Of a stretch of DNA of 64,000 bases, positions 1-10,792 are shown piece by piece. Made by a program: the position numbers and the translations under genes. The stretch lies in NCBI RefSeq assembly GCF_963676685.1, contig NC_092347.1, positions 84,632,592 through 84,696,591 of the forward strand, given 5' to 3'. The notes beneath the pieces were generated by a model that worked only from the letters and a program-made list of their open reading frames with translations, was not told the DNA's origin and did no database searches. Source of the stretch: Mytilus edulis (taxonomy: Eukaryota > Mollusca > Bivalvia > Mytilida > Mytilidae). How positions within the stretch are numbered: the first letter of the stretch is position 1; every line of letters starts with the position of its first letter.

Positions 1-104
1 GTCTTTTGTGGGGGCTGTAGCTTAATAATGCCAAATCTCCATACTAGCAAAAGTAACAACTTAAACATGACAACAATAGTATACACTATTCAAAAGTGAT
101 AAAT

Positions 105-305
105 CAATTGAAAATAAACAAATCCAGATTACTAACTAAAACTGAGGGAAACACATCAACTATAATAGGAAATCAAAGGAACCCCAACATACATAGACAC
201 AAACTATTTGATATAAACAACTGCCATATTCCTGACATGATACAGGATATTTTAGATAAAATGGTGGGTTGAACATGGTTTTATGGCTCACTAAACCTCC
301 TGCTT
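105..305 (+). repeat. Interspersed bivalve-type repeat, copy 1
   Basis: The stretch contains the phrases AAACTAAAACTGAGGGAAAC and CCATATTCCTGAC, then a GGTGGGTTGAAC tail. The same blocks recur in reverse complement at about 62015-62455 in the same relative order, so this is one dispersed family with copies on opposite strands. It has no coding potential that I can support. The class (SINE-like or non-autonomous element) is unknown. Confidence 0.6.
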
Positions 306-374
306 ACCGATATATGGCAATGTTAAAAAATATTGCTAAAGTGACAACACTACAGAGGGGGGGCAAGGGGTTTA

Positions 375-545
375 ACTGTTATGCTGTTATGGGGCAATTT
401 AATTCTTTGTTATCTGTTATTTTGAAAATATATTTGTTGTTAGCTGTTATTGTCTTATTCTTTGTTAGCTGTTATTGGGCTTTTAGTTTTTTTGTTATCT
501 GTTATTGTGATAATGTATTTGCTGTTAACTGTTATTGAAAATTGG
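375..545. repeat. Degenerate TGTTATCTGTTATT minisatellite
   Basis: Imperfect tandem repeats of about 35 bp are built on TGTTATCTGTTATT or TGTTAGCTGTTATT. They begin just after a G-rich run (355-375). An 89-residue reading frame across it is only a translation of the repeat. A related array lies at 2665-2780. Confidence 0.65.
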
Positions 546-1177
546 AATGTTAGCATTTTTTTTGACAGTCAATATTCGGTATAAATTGAAGATCATTGGC
601 CATTGGGGTCTACCACTACTAATATGTTTGTCCCGTATTCAGAGAAGGATTCCATTAACATATACCCATCACAGAAGTGAGGTCCAGGACAATTCAAGTA
701 TATCTTATGATTATCCTTTGTAATAAATTCCATTTTTTTTATGAATGTGTATTTAGAATTATCTTAATTTTTTGTATGAGAATAATGTTCCTTGTTTTCC
801 GTACGAACATATTAAATTAAAACAATTCTTAATATGACAAAAAGGAAAACATATGGCCAGGAATATCTGACAAGGATCTCAATTAAGGACTAGGTCTTAA
901 CAACCACTTAACCTTTTATATAATATGGTACATAGACTCAGCTATGTGATTCTTTTCAAAGCAGAACCAAAAGCATTGTACAATGAAAGTTCCAACCATG
1001 TACTTGGGTCCGAAGCTGCACATAACTCATTACAAACAAAGATTTATTTCGTTTCAAGCCATTGTTTCCCTACTAAACTATGTATTCTACTTACTAGTAC
1101 ACTTGGTACAATCAAAAACCTCAGCCGATAAAAAAATTGTTCAAGTAAGGCCTTTGAAAATAGTGGAATAAATTGCT
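546..1177. other. AT-rich stretch with nothing recognised
   Basis: Short open frames at 535-723, 925-1131 and 983-1171 lack splice context, homology that I recognise, or codon bias. I see no gene or named repeat here. Confidence 0.5.
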
Positions 1178-1325
1178 TTTAGAGTGTCAAAATTCGTTCG
1201 AAGTACTTGATAAATTGCATGCTTATAATTGGTGCTTTTGATTTTTCTACCCTATATACCACTTTGCCTCATAGTTTTATTAAGAAAAATTCACACACCT
1301 TATTAAATGGTCATTTAGAAAAAGT
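1178..1325 (+). mobile_element. Penelope-like RT scrap (RT motif A)
   Basis: One frame reads FDFSTLYTTLPHSFIKKN, the first catalytic block of Penelope-like reverse transcriptases. The preceding VLDKLHAY block is in a different frame, so there is a frameshift. The same two blocks occur together in the copy at 51883-52985 on the minus strand, which supports the call. It is a dead fragment of about 150 bp with no neighbouring RT blocks. Confidence 0.7.
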
Positions 1326-1849
1326 CAGAATATTCAAACTCTTTTAGGTCACTTTTTAGATTAGCATCAAAGGGAGCTTCAGTCAATATATATAAACAAT
1401 ACACCAACGTTTCATGAGAACTGCTGAAAACATTTTTGTGTTAATGTCTGAAAACTGGAAAATCACCCCTTTTTAATTAATAAAACCCGTTAACTCGGAA
1501 ACGTAAAATCCAAAATTTATAAAAATTGAAAGTTACCTCATGTTTATAGATATAAACAATTCACCAAAATTCCTTGCTTTGTGAAAGCATTTTTGAGATA
1601 TTATCAGAAAACTGAAAAAAACACCAATTTTATTGAATAAAAACCCATTACCCAGAAACTTAAAATCTAAAATTTATAAAAAAACATGTTGACAACAGAC
1701 GGACAACAGTATACCATAATGCGTTCCGTAAACGAGCGTATAAAAAATATTATAATATATTGAGTAGTAATTTAAACACATTCTAGATACATAAATTAAT
1801 ACTAAAAACATAGTCATAAAAAATGGAATGCATTACAAAGGATTATATC

Positions 1850-2610
1850 TGTTCCAGACCGTATGAGTATTTGGACTGTACGCGTACGGTCTGGACCGTA
1901 TGCGTACTTTTTCATAATACGCATACGGTCGGACCGTACGCGTACGGTCTGACTAATATTAAGAAGTTGGTCAAGTTTATTAGATACAAATGTATATGAC
2001 AGATCAACTTATATCTCAAATTAATATAAAAAGTTTAACAGTAATTGAAATAAAAACTAAATAGTCTATCTATTTAAAAAAAAATCTCACTGTAATCTGT
2101 TAATCTCCTGTATTTAGTCATTAATTATATAGCCCAGTATGCTCATTGAAATTGAAGTTATTGGAAGTAAACATAATGTGGCAGGACAATTGTTTAAGAA
2201 TATTTATGAACTTTACAAACAAATGAATACGCAAAGGAACATGCATGAACACAAAATGTAAATGTAAAAAAAATCTGATGTTCTTTGTAGACTGAGAAAG
2301 TGTCACCTTGGGCCAGAGTAACAAAATAGAATTCACGGATATACAATTAAACAAATGTCTAATTTCAATTGTTCTCTTATCCACTTTATCCAACTGATTG
2401 TAAAAATAACAATTTATATAAACAAAAATAAAGATTTTGATAAATGTTTGTTTAAATTTAACCCATATGATCCCAAAACATGTATGGTCAGCTAGACCGT
2501 ACGCGTATACTCATACGGTCCGACCGTACGCGTATGGTCGGACCGTACGAGTATACGTATACGGTCCGGACCGTACGCGTACGGTCCAAATACTCATATG
2601 GTCTGGAACA
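1850..2610. mobile_element. CpG-rich palindromic foldback element
   Basis: The ends are inverted copies starting TGTTCCAGACC and continuing through a TATGAGTATTTGGAC block (one or two mismatches). The flanking TATC (1846-1849 and 2611-2614) is a candidate 4-bp target duplication. Each arm, about 100-120 bp, is packed with palindromes. GACCGTACGCGTACGGTC is a perfect 18-bp palindrome at 1932-1949, and a 20-bp version lies at 2568-2587. The roughly 540-bp core is AT-rich and non-coding. It looks like a non-autonomous DNA element of unassigned superfamily. The 60-residue frame at 2437-2619 is an artefact of the repeats. Confidence 0.7.
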
Positions 2611-2664
2611 TATCCGTAATAAGAAATACTGATTTGTCAAAGACCGAATTATTTTAATATTTCA

Positions 2665-2780
2665 TTTACTGTTATCTGTTTTTGTCCATTTTAATTCCTT
2701 GTTATCTGTTATGAGCCAAATCAATTTGCTGTTTTGCTGTTATTGGGACCCCCCTTGCCCCCCCCCCCCCCCCCCCCCCT
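2665..2780. repeat. TGTTATCTGTTAT minisatellite with poly-C run
   Basis: It has the same TTAATTCYTTGTTATCTGTTAT block as 375-545 in direct orientation. It ends in a C-run of about 25 bases (2755-2779), mirroring the G-rich run at the start of the other copy. The C-run length may be uncertain in the assembly. Confidence 0.6.
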
Positions 2781-3759
2781 ACTACATGACAGAAATACAG
2801 CCCAAACACCAGCAAGTATCTTCTCTAATTTGAAACTTTTCGTTTTTTTTAAATAGATAAATGCTTTTGAATGGGGACATATGGTTGAAACCCCTTTATC
2901 CTGGGTTAGAATCTGCCATCTAAAAATTACTGCCCCCCCCCCCTTTTTCCATAGTGATGTTTTTTGAAATGATTTGTAGATGTAGATGTATCAACTAATT
3001 ATTCACTCATTGAAGATCCACAGACTCTTGTCAGAGGCAGATTTAGGGGGCAGGGGGCCCGGACCTCCCTTTTCTGGGAATAATTTAGTTGCTTATATAA
3101 GGAATCACTGAAGCATGACCGGAGTGTGCCCCCTCTTAGGCAGTCAGTTGACCCCAAATTATGAAAATTTCTGGATCTGCTACTTGTGAATAAATAGAAT
3201 TGTTATGATTAGTTTGTTAAATGTCTTAAATCCACCTGTAGCCTAACTATATAAAAAATAATAGAATCTGAAACTAGATGATGTATCAAATAATTTTGCT
3301 TTATACATTATTTAAAAGAAAAAATGGTCAGCTAAAACACAATTGGCACTCATATTTACTAGGATTGTTGTTGTTTTTTTAAACTGTCACCAGGGGCAGA
3401 GATGCAAATCAGTGCTTAAAAAATCATCTCTTGTCTTCTGTGGATATTTTTTCAGAGGAATTTATGCTGAAGCACCAAAAGATCCAATTGTTTATTCACC
3501 TAACACAATCAACGGTTTTATATAAATCAGAAGTTTACAAATATCTTGAAACTCCATTTTATAATTTAAGTAAAGTAAAACATGCATATAAGGGATCTAC
3601 CATTTGATTTTAGGGGGGGGGCTTGTTCTTTTTTTAAGTTGTCATCTTTGTTCTGTCTTTTTATTTTTCACTCTACACTCTATTCTGTACTGACTCTTTT
3701 TTATATTTGTATATCATGACACTTTAATATAAATTGACATCCTGCCTTTTTTTTTTTTT
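2781..3759. other. Non-coding stretch, nothing recognised
   Basis: AT-rich sequence with short C and G homopolymer runs (about 2935-2952 and 3614-3622) and poly-T runs. I see no gene, RNA or classifiable repeat. Confidence 0.45.
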
Positions 3760-4374
3760 GGCACTGGCTACGGTTACATGGAAATGTAACAATAATAAAA
3801 ATATTATTGTTACATTGGGGACTAAATGCCGGAATGCATGGTTGGATAAGGAACCGATTAATTACTCATGTAACAATAATTATTGACGCTACGGTTACAT
3901 TGCGTTATTGTTACATGAAAAACAGCAATGTTCGATGGGGTCTTACATACTTAAAAGTGAACAGTTTTCTCAGCCCGAGTTTTCAACAACAAACCATTGA
4001 ACTCATATTTTTCGCCTTTGGCACTACTAATTTGAAGTAGTATCTTTAAGAACATCAAATCCATTAATACTTGAAACTATTTAAACACCATTTGTTGAAT
4101 AATAATATTTATTGTGTATTATTATAACAAGTATTATTTAGTAGAAATGAATGAATTAAGCAACAAAACTATATAGAAGATTAAATTTAATAAATCTAGC
4201 GTAAATTGCTGTTTTTCATGTAACAATAACGCAATGTAACCGTAGCCTCAATAATTATTGTTACATTCGTAATTAATCAGTTCCTTACCCAACTTTGCAT
4301 TCCGGCAATTAGTCTCCAATGTAACAATAATATTTTTATTATTGTTACATTTCCATGTAACCGTAGCCAGTGCC
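3760..4374. mobile_element. Long-arm MITE / foldback element
   Basis: The outer ends are GGCACTGGCTACGGTTACAT and its inverted copy ending GCCAGTGCC. The arms stay complementary for about 170 bp (3760-3931 against about 4205-4374) and repeat TGTAACAATAAT blocks. The core of about 270 bp is AT-rich. Both flanks are T-runs of nine or more bases, so any target duplication is poly-T and cannot be measured. The 77-residue frame at 3807-4040 is not a gene. Confidence 0.75.
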
Positions 4375-7133
4375 TTTTTTTTTTTGGCAATGTGTCTCAT
4401 CCTGCTTTTTTATTTTACTCAAACTCCCTATCAGGCCTGTGTTTTCTTTTGAATTTCATCTTTATTTATCAATTTGGCTTTAAAATACATATTCTAACAA
4501 ACATTCCCAATGGATATCCGCCTACTAAAAATCCAGTAAAATATATTCTAATACAAGTATGAGAATATCGAACACACCCTGCGTACAAAAAAAAAAGACG
4601 GAACCGTCTCCTGCGTTGTTCCGACATTTAGTAATAACTCTTTGGAATGTTTACAAACAATATGGGGGTTACACTAATGACTGGACCGAATGACAGGACC
4701 GAATGACAGGACCACATGAAAAATGCTAATTACTTTTTCATTTCTCAAGGGATTGATCTCAAATTTGAAATATAATAAGATTTCATCATTTGATAAATAG
4801 ATTTAAGAAAAAAATTAAAAAATTTTGTAAGAAACTTTAGAAAACGTGACATGACCAACTCTGATAATGACAGGACCAACATCGAGAATGACAGGACCAA
4901 ATACAAATGCTAATAACTTTTTTATTTTTCAAAAGAATTTCCTCAGATTTGATATATAAAATGATATGTCATATTTTGAAAACAAAATGTTATTAAAAAT
5001 ATAGATTTATTTTCAAAAACTTTCGAAAACGTGACATGACCATCGCTGACTGACATGACCTACCTCGACAATGACAGGACCAGCTGAAATTGCTAATTTC
5101 TCTTTTATTTCTCATAATATTTTTCTGAAATTTGAAATATAATAAGATTTTATCATTTGATGAATAGATTTAAGAAAGAAATTAAAAAAAATTGTAAGGA
5201 ACTTTAGAAAACGTGACATGACCAACTCTGATAATGACAGGACCAACATCGAGAATGACAGGACCAAATACAAATGCTAATAACTTTTTTATTTTTCAAA
5301 AGAATTTCCTCAGATTTGATATATAAAATGATATGTCATATTTTGAAAACAAAATGTTATTAAAAATATAGATTTATTTTCAAAAACTTTCGAAAACGTG
5401 ACATGACCATCGCTGACTGACATGACCTACCTCGACAATGACAGGACCAGCTGAAATTGCTAATTTCTCTTTTATTTCTCAAAATATTTTTCTGAAATTT
5501 GAAATATAATAAGATTTTATCATTTGATGAATAGATTTAAGAAAGAAATTAAAAAAAATTGTAAGGAACTTTAGAAAACGTGACATGACCAACTCTGATA
5601 ATGACAGGACCAACTTTGACAATGGCAGGACCAAATACAAATGCTAATAACTTTTTTATTTTTCAAAAGAATTATCTCAGATTTGAAACATAAAAAGATA
5701 TGTCATGTTTTGAAACCTTAATGTTATGAAAAATATAGATTTTTTTCAAAAACTTTCGAAAACGTGACATACCATTGCTGAGTGACATGACCAACCCACG
5801 TGGACCAACCTCGACAATGACCGGAACAAATGAAATTGCTAATTACTCTTATATTTAACAAAATATTTCTCTGAAATTTAAAATATGTGAATATCATTCC
5901 ATTTTATACATAAATATAAGAAAACGGTATGAAAAGCCTGCTGTGATGTTGTCAATGACAGGACAATCCTAGACAGTTAATGACAGGGCCAAATAAAAAT
6001 GCTAATTATGCATGACATTTGTCAGAATATTCCTCTCAAATTTCAAATATTAATGACAATTTAGACCATTTCGCACATCAAATAAGAAAAATATACAAAA
6101 AACTTATTGAAAGCTTGCGGTTGTGTGACCTGACCAACATCGGCTATGATCTGGCCTATGAAAAATCATAATTTCTTTCCGACTTATTTTACTAAAATTG
6201 TTCAATTCTAATCCATATAATTAGTAAGATAATTCTTATAAATTCAGCAAATTATATTTAATGGTGGTTAAAAATCTTGACCTATCTACTAAACGTATGT
6301 TGGCGGACAAAAAACACGAATGATCAGTATATTTAAGAAATCTTGAAATATTTATATATGCTATTACATATAATCATTTTATAGTTTAAGAGATAGTTCA
6401 TAATAAACTATAGATAAATTAAGATTTATTGAATTATCATCATAATTCTTGACATCATGAAGCCCGATTTAAGCCGCTTTGGAAAGGTATCAAACATTTT
6501 AAAGTAGTCCATAAAAATGTTTGATTCAGTATATTTTATGAAAATATTTAAAACTACCAAGACATGCATGCAAGGGTCGGGCAAACTTCAAGAAATGTTT
6601 ATTTGTTTATTTTGAGGGGAACTATCAAGATATACCCTGCATATACTCAAGCATACATGGAAATAATTATTTACGGTTCTGAAACTGTTAATAAAACAAC
6701 GACATGAACTATTATGTGATTTCAATTACTGTCATCACAATCTTTATTGGATTTATCAACTTATTTATGGCTTATGTCACACCTTTTGTTTGTTACCTTA
6801 TGACTGTTTTCAGACGTGTCAGATTATGACCATTAATTAATATACAAAATATTCTGAATGAATGATCTTTATTTTCATTAACCAAATACATTTTTACAGA
6901 GAAGATATCACAATGATGTATATAACATATATAAGATATAGCATGTGTAAAATATCAATTAATATGATAAATATTTACACCAAAGAATAATCATGAAACA
7001 TATAGTTGTACTAACTTGGAGGATAGACTTTCACAGAAATAGATTTAATAAATCTACAAAGTTTCTCAAGCTCTAGGTCACATAATATTACAGCAAGCTT
7101 TTAATTTATTTTTTTCTATATTATTCCTATATG

Positions 7134-7305
7134 CTTATGAGATCGCACAATTGGTATTTTTTTTATTGTTCATAGTAAAACTAAGGTTTTGTATCTCATT
7201 ATTTGAAAACATCATAATTTCTGTTTTGATGTTTTCAAATAATGAGATACAAAACCTTAATTTTACTATGAACAATAAAAAAAAAATACCGTGCGATCTC
7301 ATAAG
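7134..7305. mobile_element. Near-perfect hairpin MITE nested in the foldback element
   Basis: CTTATGAGATCGCAC at the left is matched by GTGCGATCTCATAAG at the right. The complementarity continues with few mismatches through about 80 bp to a short central loop near 7214-7226. It sits exactly where the right array of the larger element begins, so it inserted there or marks an internal rearrangement. Confidence 0.75.
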
Positions 7306-7496
7306 TCATGTCAGTCAGCGATGGTCATGTCACGTTTTCGAAAGTTTTTGAAAATAAATCTATATTTTTTTATAACATTTTGGTTTCAAAATATGACATA
7401 TCATTTTATATTTCAAATCTGAGATAATTCCTTTGAAAAATAAAAAAAATATTAGCATTTTTATTTGATTACTGTCATTCTCGATGTTGGTCCTGT

Positions 7497-7654
7497 CAAG
7501 GATTTGTATAGTTATCTCACAGGCACTTGTCTCAGAAAAAAAATTACCTATATACCTTAATATAACATATTAAGGTATATAGGTAAAAAAAAATTCTGAG
7601 ACAAGTGCCTGTGAGTTATCTAACTATACAAATCCTTGACTATACAAATCCTTG
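7497..7654. mobile_element. Second nested hairpin MITE with duplicated tail
   Basis: CAAGGATTTGTATAGTTA at the left is inverted at the right, ending CTATACAAATCCTTG (7638). The arms are about 65 bp around a TATTAAGGTATA centre. The last 16 bp (ACTATACAAATCCTTG) are repeated once more at 7639-7654. It interrupts the right tandem array. A similar TATACAAATCCTTGG tail occurs alone near 21911. Confidence 0.7.
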
Positions 7655-8901
7655 GTCATGTCACGTTTTCTAAAGTTTCTTACAATTTTTTTTTCTTCTT
7701 AAATCTATTTTTAAATGATGAAATCTTATTATATTTCAAATTTCAGAAAAATATTTTGAGAAATAAAAGAGAAATTAGCAATTTCATCTGGTCCTGTCAT
7801 TGTCGAGGTTGGTCATGTCAGTCAGCGATGGTCATGTCACGTTTTCGAAAATATATCTCTATTTTTTTATAACATTTTGGTTTCAAAATATGACATATCA
7901 TTTTATATTTCAAATCTGAGGTAATTCCTTGGAAAAATAAAATATTTATTAGCATTTGTATTTGGTCCTGTCATTCTCGATGTTGGTCCTGTCATTATCA
8001 GAGTTGGTCATGTCACGTTTTCTAAAGTTTTGTACAATTTAAAAAAAAAAATTTCTTAAATCTATTTATCAAATGATGAAATCTTATTATATTTCAAATT
8101 TCAGAAAAATATTAGGAGAAATAAAAGAGAAATTAGCAATTTCATCTGGTCATGTCATTGTCGAGGTAGGTCATGTCAGTCAGCGATGGTCATGTCACGT
8201 TTTCGAAAGTTTTTAAAAATAAATCTATATTTTTTATAACATTTTGGTTTCAAAATATGACATATCATTTTATATTTCAAATCTGAAGTAATTCTTTTGA
8301 AAAATAAAAAAGTTATTAGCATTTGTATTTGGTCCTGTCATTCTCGATGTTGGTCCTGTCATTATCAGAGTTGGTCATGTCACGTTTTCTAAAGTTTCTT
8401 ACAAAATTTTTTAATTTTTTTCTTAAATCTATTTATCAAATGATGAAATCTTATTATATTTCAAATTTGAGATCAATCCCTTGAGAAATGAAAAAGTTAT
8501 TAGCATTTTTCATTTGGTCCTGTCATTCGGTCCTGTCATTCGGTCCAGTCATTAGTGTAACCCACAATATGAAAACAGCAACACAACTAAAGTCTAAACA
8601 TTTTGTAATTAGGATTCACATGATGACTAACATCACGATGGTAAAGCTGTCTAGTCTATAGGTACGGAAAATTAAGGAATTTAACTCTGACTGAACTGAC
8701 TTTATACAGTCAAAAGTGTTTTGAAAATTCTTCTTTGAAAAAAACACATTTTATTAAAAAACGCTATTTCTTATCCGAATTGAATGAATTATTTTATTTA
8801 TAAAAGCTACATTATGTATATATAAGCCAATCTGAAAAGATTTATGAGAGACGGTAAAATTATACCACATAAATTATTATTCAATTATTATTTACAATAT
8901 A

Positions 8902-10112
8902 ATCAGAGCTCCAGATAAGAATTCACAAATTGGGTTTTTCATACCCACCATTTTTTTACGAAATTGGGTGATAAAGATTTTTAATTATCAATTTCAGTTC
9001 ACCCCTCAAGCACATATCAAATTGGGTTTTTAACCACTAAGCTCTTTTATGTATTGTGTTTTTTCATCAACACAATATTGAATATTCAGGCATGTTATAT
9101 TATAATCACATTATATCAACCTCAGATGTTTTTCCATCTTAAATTATATGTGCTAGCTGTTTTATTTAGTTTATTTACTGACGAGCAATTGTACATTTTA
9201 TTTATGTCCCGTTTTAAACGTTCTTCCAGTGTTTTATTTTCTCACAACTTATATAAACTGCAGCTGGTGTCACTAGTTGCACAGTAACTAATTACCTTTC
9301 TAGATCCCAAATGATCCCCCTACAGTTTAGTTGGGGTAGGCTTGGGCCGGCTAATGTTTAGATTTTTATGTGAAATTAAGTTGCTGTAAGAAAGTTTTGC
9401 CAGTACTTTCACCTATTTGCCAGACCTACTTTTGAAAAAAAAAATGATAAGTAGTTCCCAGATTTGAGATACACTTTTTCCAACTGATTTCATTTTTGAT
9501 GTAACCCCGTAATTATCTTTCATTTGTCTTTCTAGCAATGTTCTGAGACGTTAAGATATGCAAACACGTACATGCGTTTGATGGATGCTTCATAAAAACC
9601 CTAGCTGAGTTTTGTTATTATCATAACTTTCCTTAAGCTATCAAAAAGAAAGAAGATGAAAACATGCTGACATTTACTTTGAAATTCATTTTAAATCATT
9701 GCATTTGTATGTTATGATAAGTCCCGAGCAAATATGACAACATGACACACGCTAATTGGATAAACGCTGAGAAGATCGAAATGTTTTCATATTCATGTGT
9801 ACCTGTTGAGCAACAGAAAATTCCAACAGGGACTCATTTCAGCTACCTGATGCAGGGCTCTATTTTTAGAACGATAGGACATTTCCAATTATAAATATTC
9901 TAAAATAGATTTACGCTACGACTGTAATCAGATAAGGGTAAATAACGCAAATGATAGTGAGTAAAAGCGTTAAGAACTCATAGTTTTGGCATATAATTGG
10001 GTTTTCCTTTGAATTAATTGGGTTATTGAACCCTGCAATGGGCAATTGCATTGGGTTTTTAATTATTTTTATTGCGTAATCACGCAAATACGCAGCTTAT
10101 CTGGAGCTCTGA
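8902..10112. mobile_element. 1.2 kb element with 18-bp inverted ends
   Basis: ATCAGAGCTCCAGATAAG (8902-8919) is perfectly inverted at 10095-10112. The subterminal regions carry several AATTGGGTTTTT blocks (near 8929, 9023, 9999 and 10048), in the same orientation on both sides. No transposase is readable and the 77-residue frame at 9054-9287 shows no signature. The target duplication is unclear. Confidence 0.6.
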
Positions 10113-10454
10113 TAATACATTGTGTACATTTGTACCTAATTGTCTGCAGTTTCTTTCAATAATTATAATTTTTACTTTTATGAAAACCACTGCTTTTAAA
10201 AAGACAAATATGAATTTCTTCACACGGAAAATCGTATGGCAATATTTGACATATATATACATGTATCGTCTCATATTTTGTTTCGACCTTGTACTATTTT
10301 CACTTTCCGTATGCTGCACATGCCCATATGACGCCATATTTGGCTGCTATTCTTATAGTAACAATAGCAAATAATACCATGTGCGGTGAAAATGTTCCAA
10401 TTTAGTAAGGTTATTATAATCAAGTATTTATGTTTTTTATTTGATATCTCATTT

Positions 10455-10690
10455 TTAGCTCAACTGACCTGAAAGGTCTAGTGAGCTTTTCTCATCACTT
10501 GGCGTCCATTGTCAATCGTCCATCATCCGTCGTCGTCTGTTAACTTTTAGAAAAATCTTCTCTGACTCTGCTGAAACTGCTGGACCAAATTTAACCAAAC
10601 TTGGCCACAATGATCACCATGATCACTAGGATATTTAGTTTTAAAATGTGTACGATAACTGGCCTGCCAACCAGCATATCTTTTATACAG
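10455..10690 (+). repeat. Dispersed repeat with AGCTCAACTGACC head
   Basis: It begins TTTTTAGCTCAACTGACCTG followed by AGGTCTAGTGAGCTTTTC, a short inverted pair, then GGCGTCCATTGTCAATCGTC and a TGGACCAAATTTAACCAAAC block. I recognise the arrangement as a frequent bivalve interspersed repeat. It ends about 100 bp before the start codon of the coiled-coil gene and may contribute to its promoter or 5' leader. Confidence 0.55.
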
Positions 10691-10792
10691 TCATGACAGT
10701 GTATATCTTCACATACATTAAAATTATATTATATTATTTAGCAGTAATTTATTTTCTCAAATATAGTATAGGAGCAAAAGTTTTATTGGAAG

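Larger units (their letters stand above)
4665..8563. mobile_element. 3.9 kb FB-like foldback element with tandem-repeat arms
   Basis: The ends are GGGTTACACTAATGACTGG and the inverted copy ending AGTGTAACCC. The flanking ACAATATG (4657-4664 and 8564-8571) is a target duplication of 8 bp (possibly 8-9). Both arms (about 4665-5900 and 7306-8563) are tandem arrays of a 367-bp unit, itself two related half-units of about 180 and 187 bp, each carrying GAAAACGTGACATGACC and TGACAGGACCAA. On the left, GAAAACGTGACATGACC recurs near 4842, 5029, 5209, 5396 and 5576, with a variant near 5763. The 1.4 kb core is AT-rich with no transposase that I can read. Long tandem-repeat arms with 8-9 bp duplications resemble Drosophila FB (Mutator-related) elements; this class is an inference. 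Confidence 0.75.

Noticed and set aside
269-538. 89-residue open frame
   Set aside because: It is a translation of the TGTTATCTGTTATT minisatellite; tyrosine- and valine-rich output follows from the repeat.
2437-2619. 60-residue frame rich in Tyr, Thr and Arg
   Set aside because: It is the reading of the GACCGTACGCGTACGGTC palindromes at the right arm of the foldback element.
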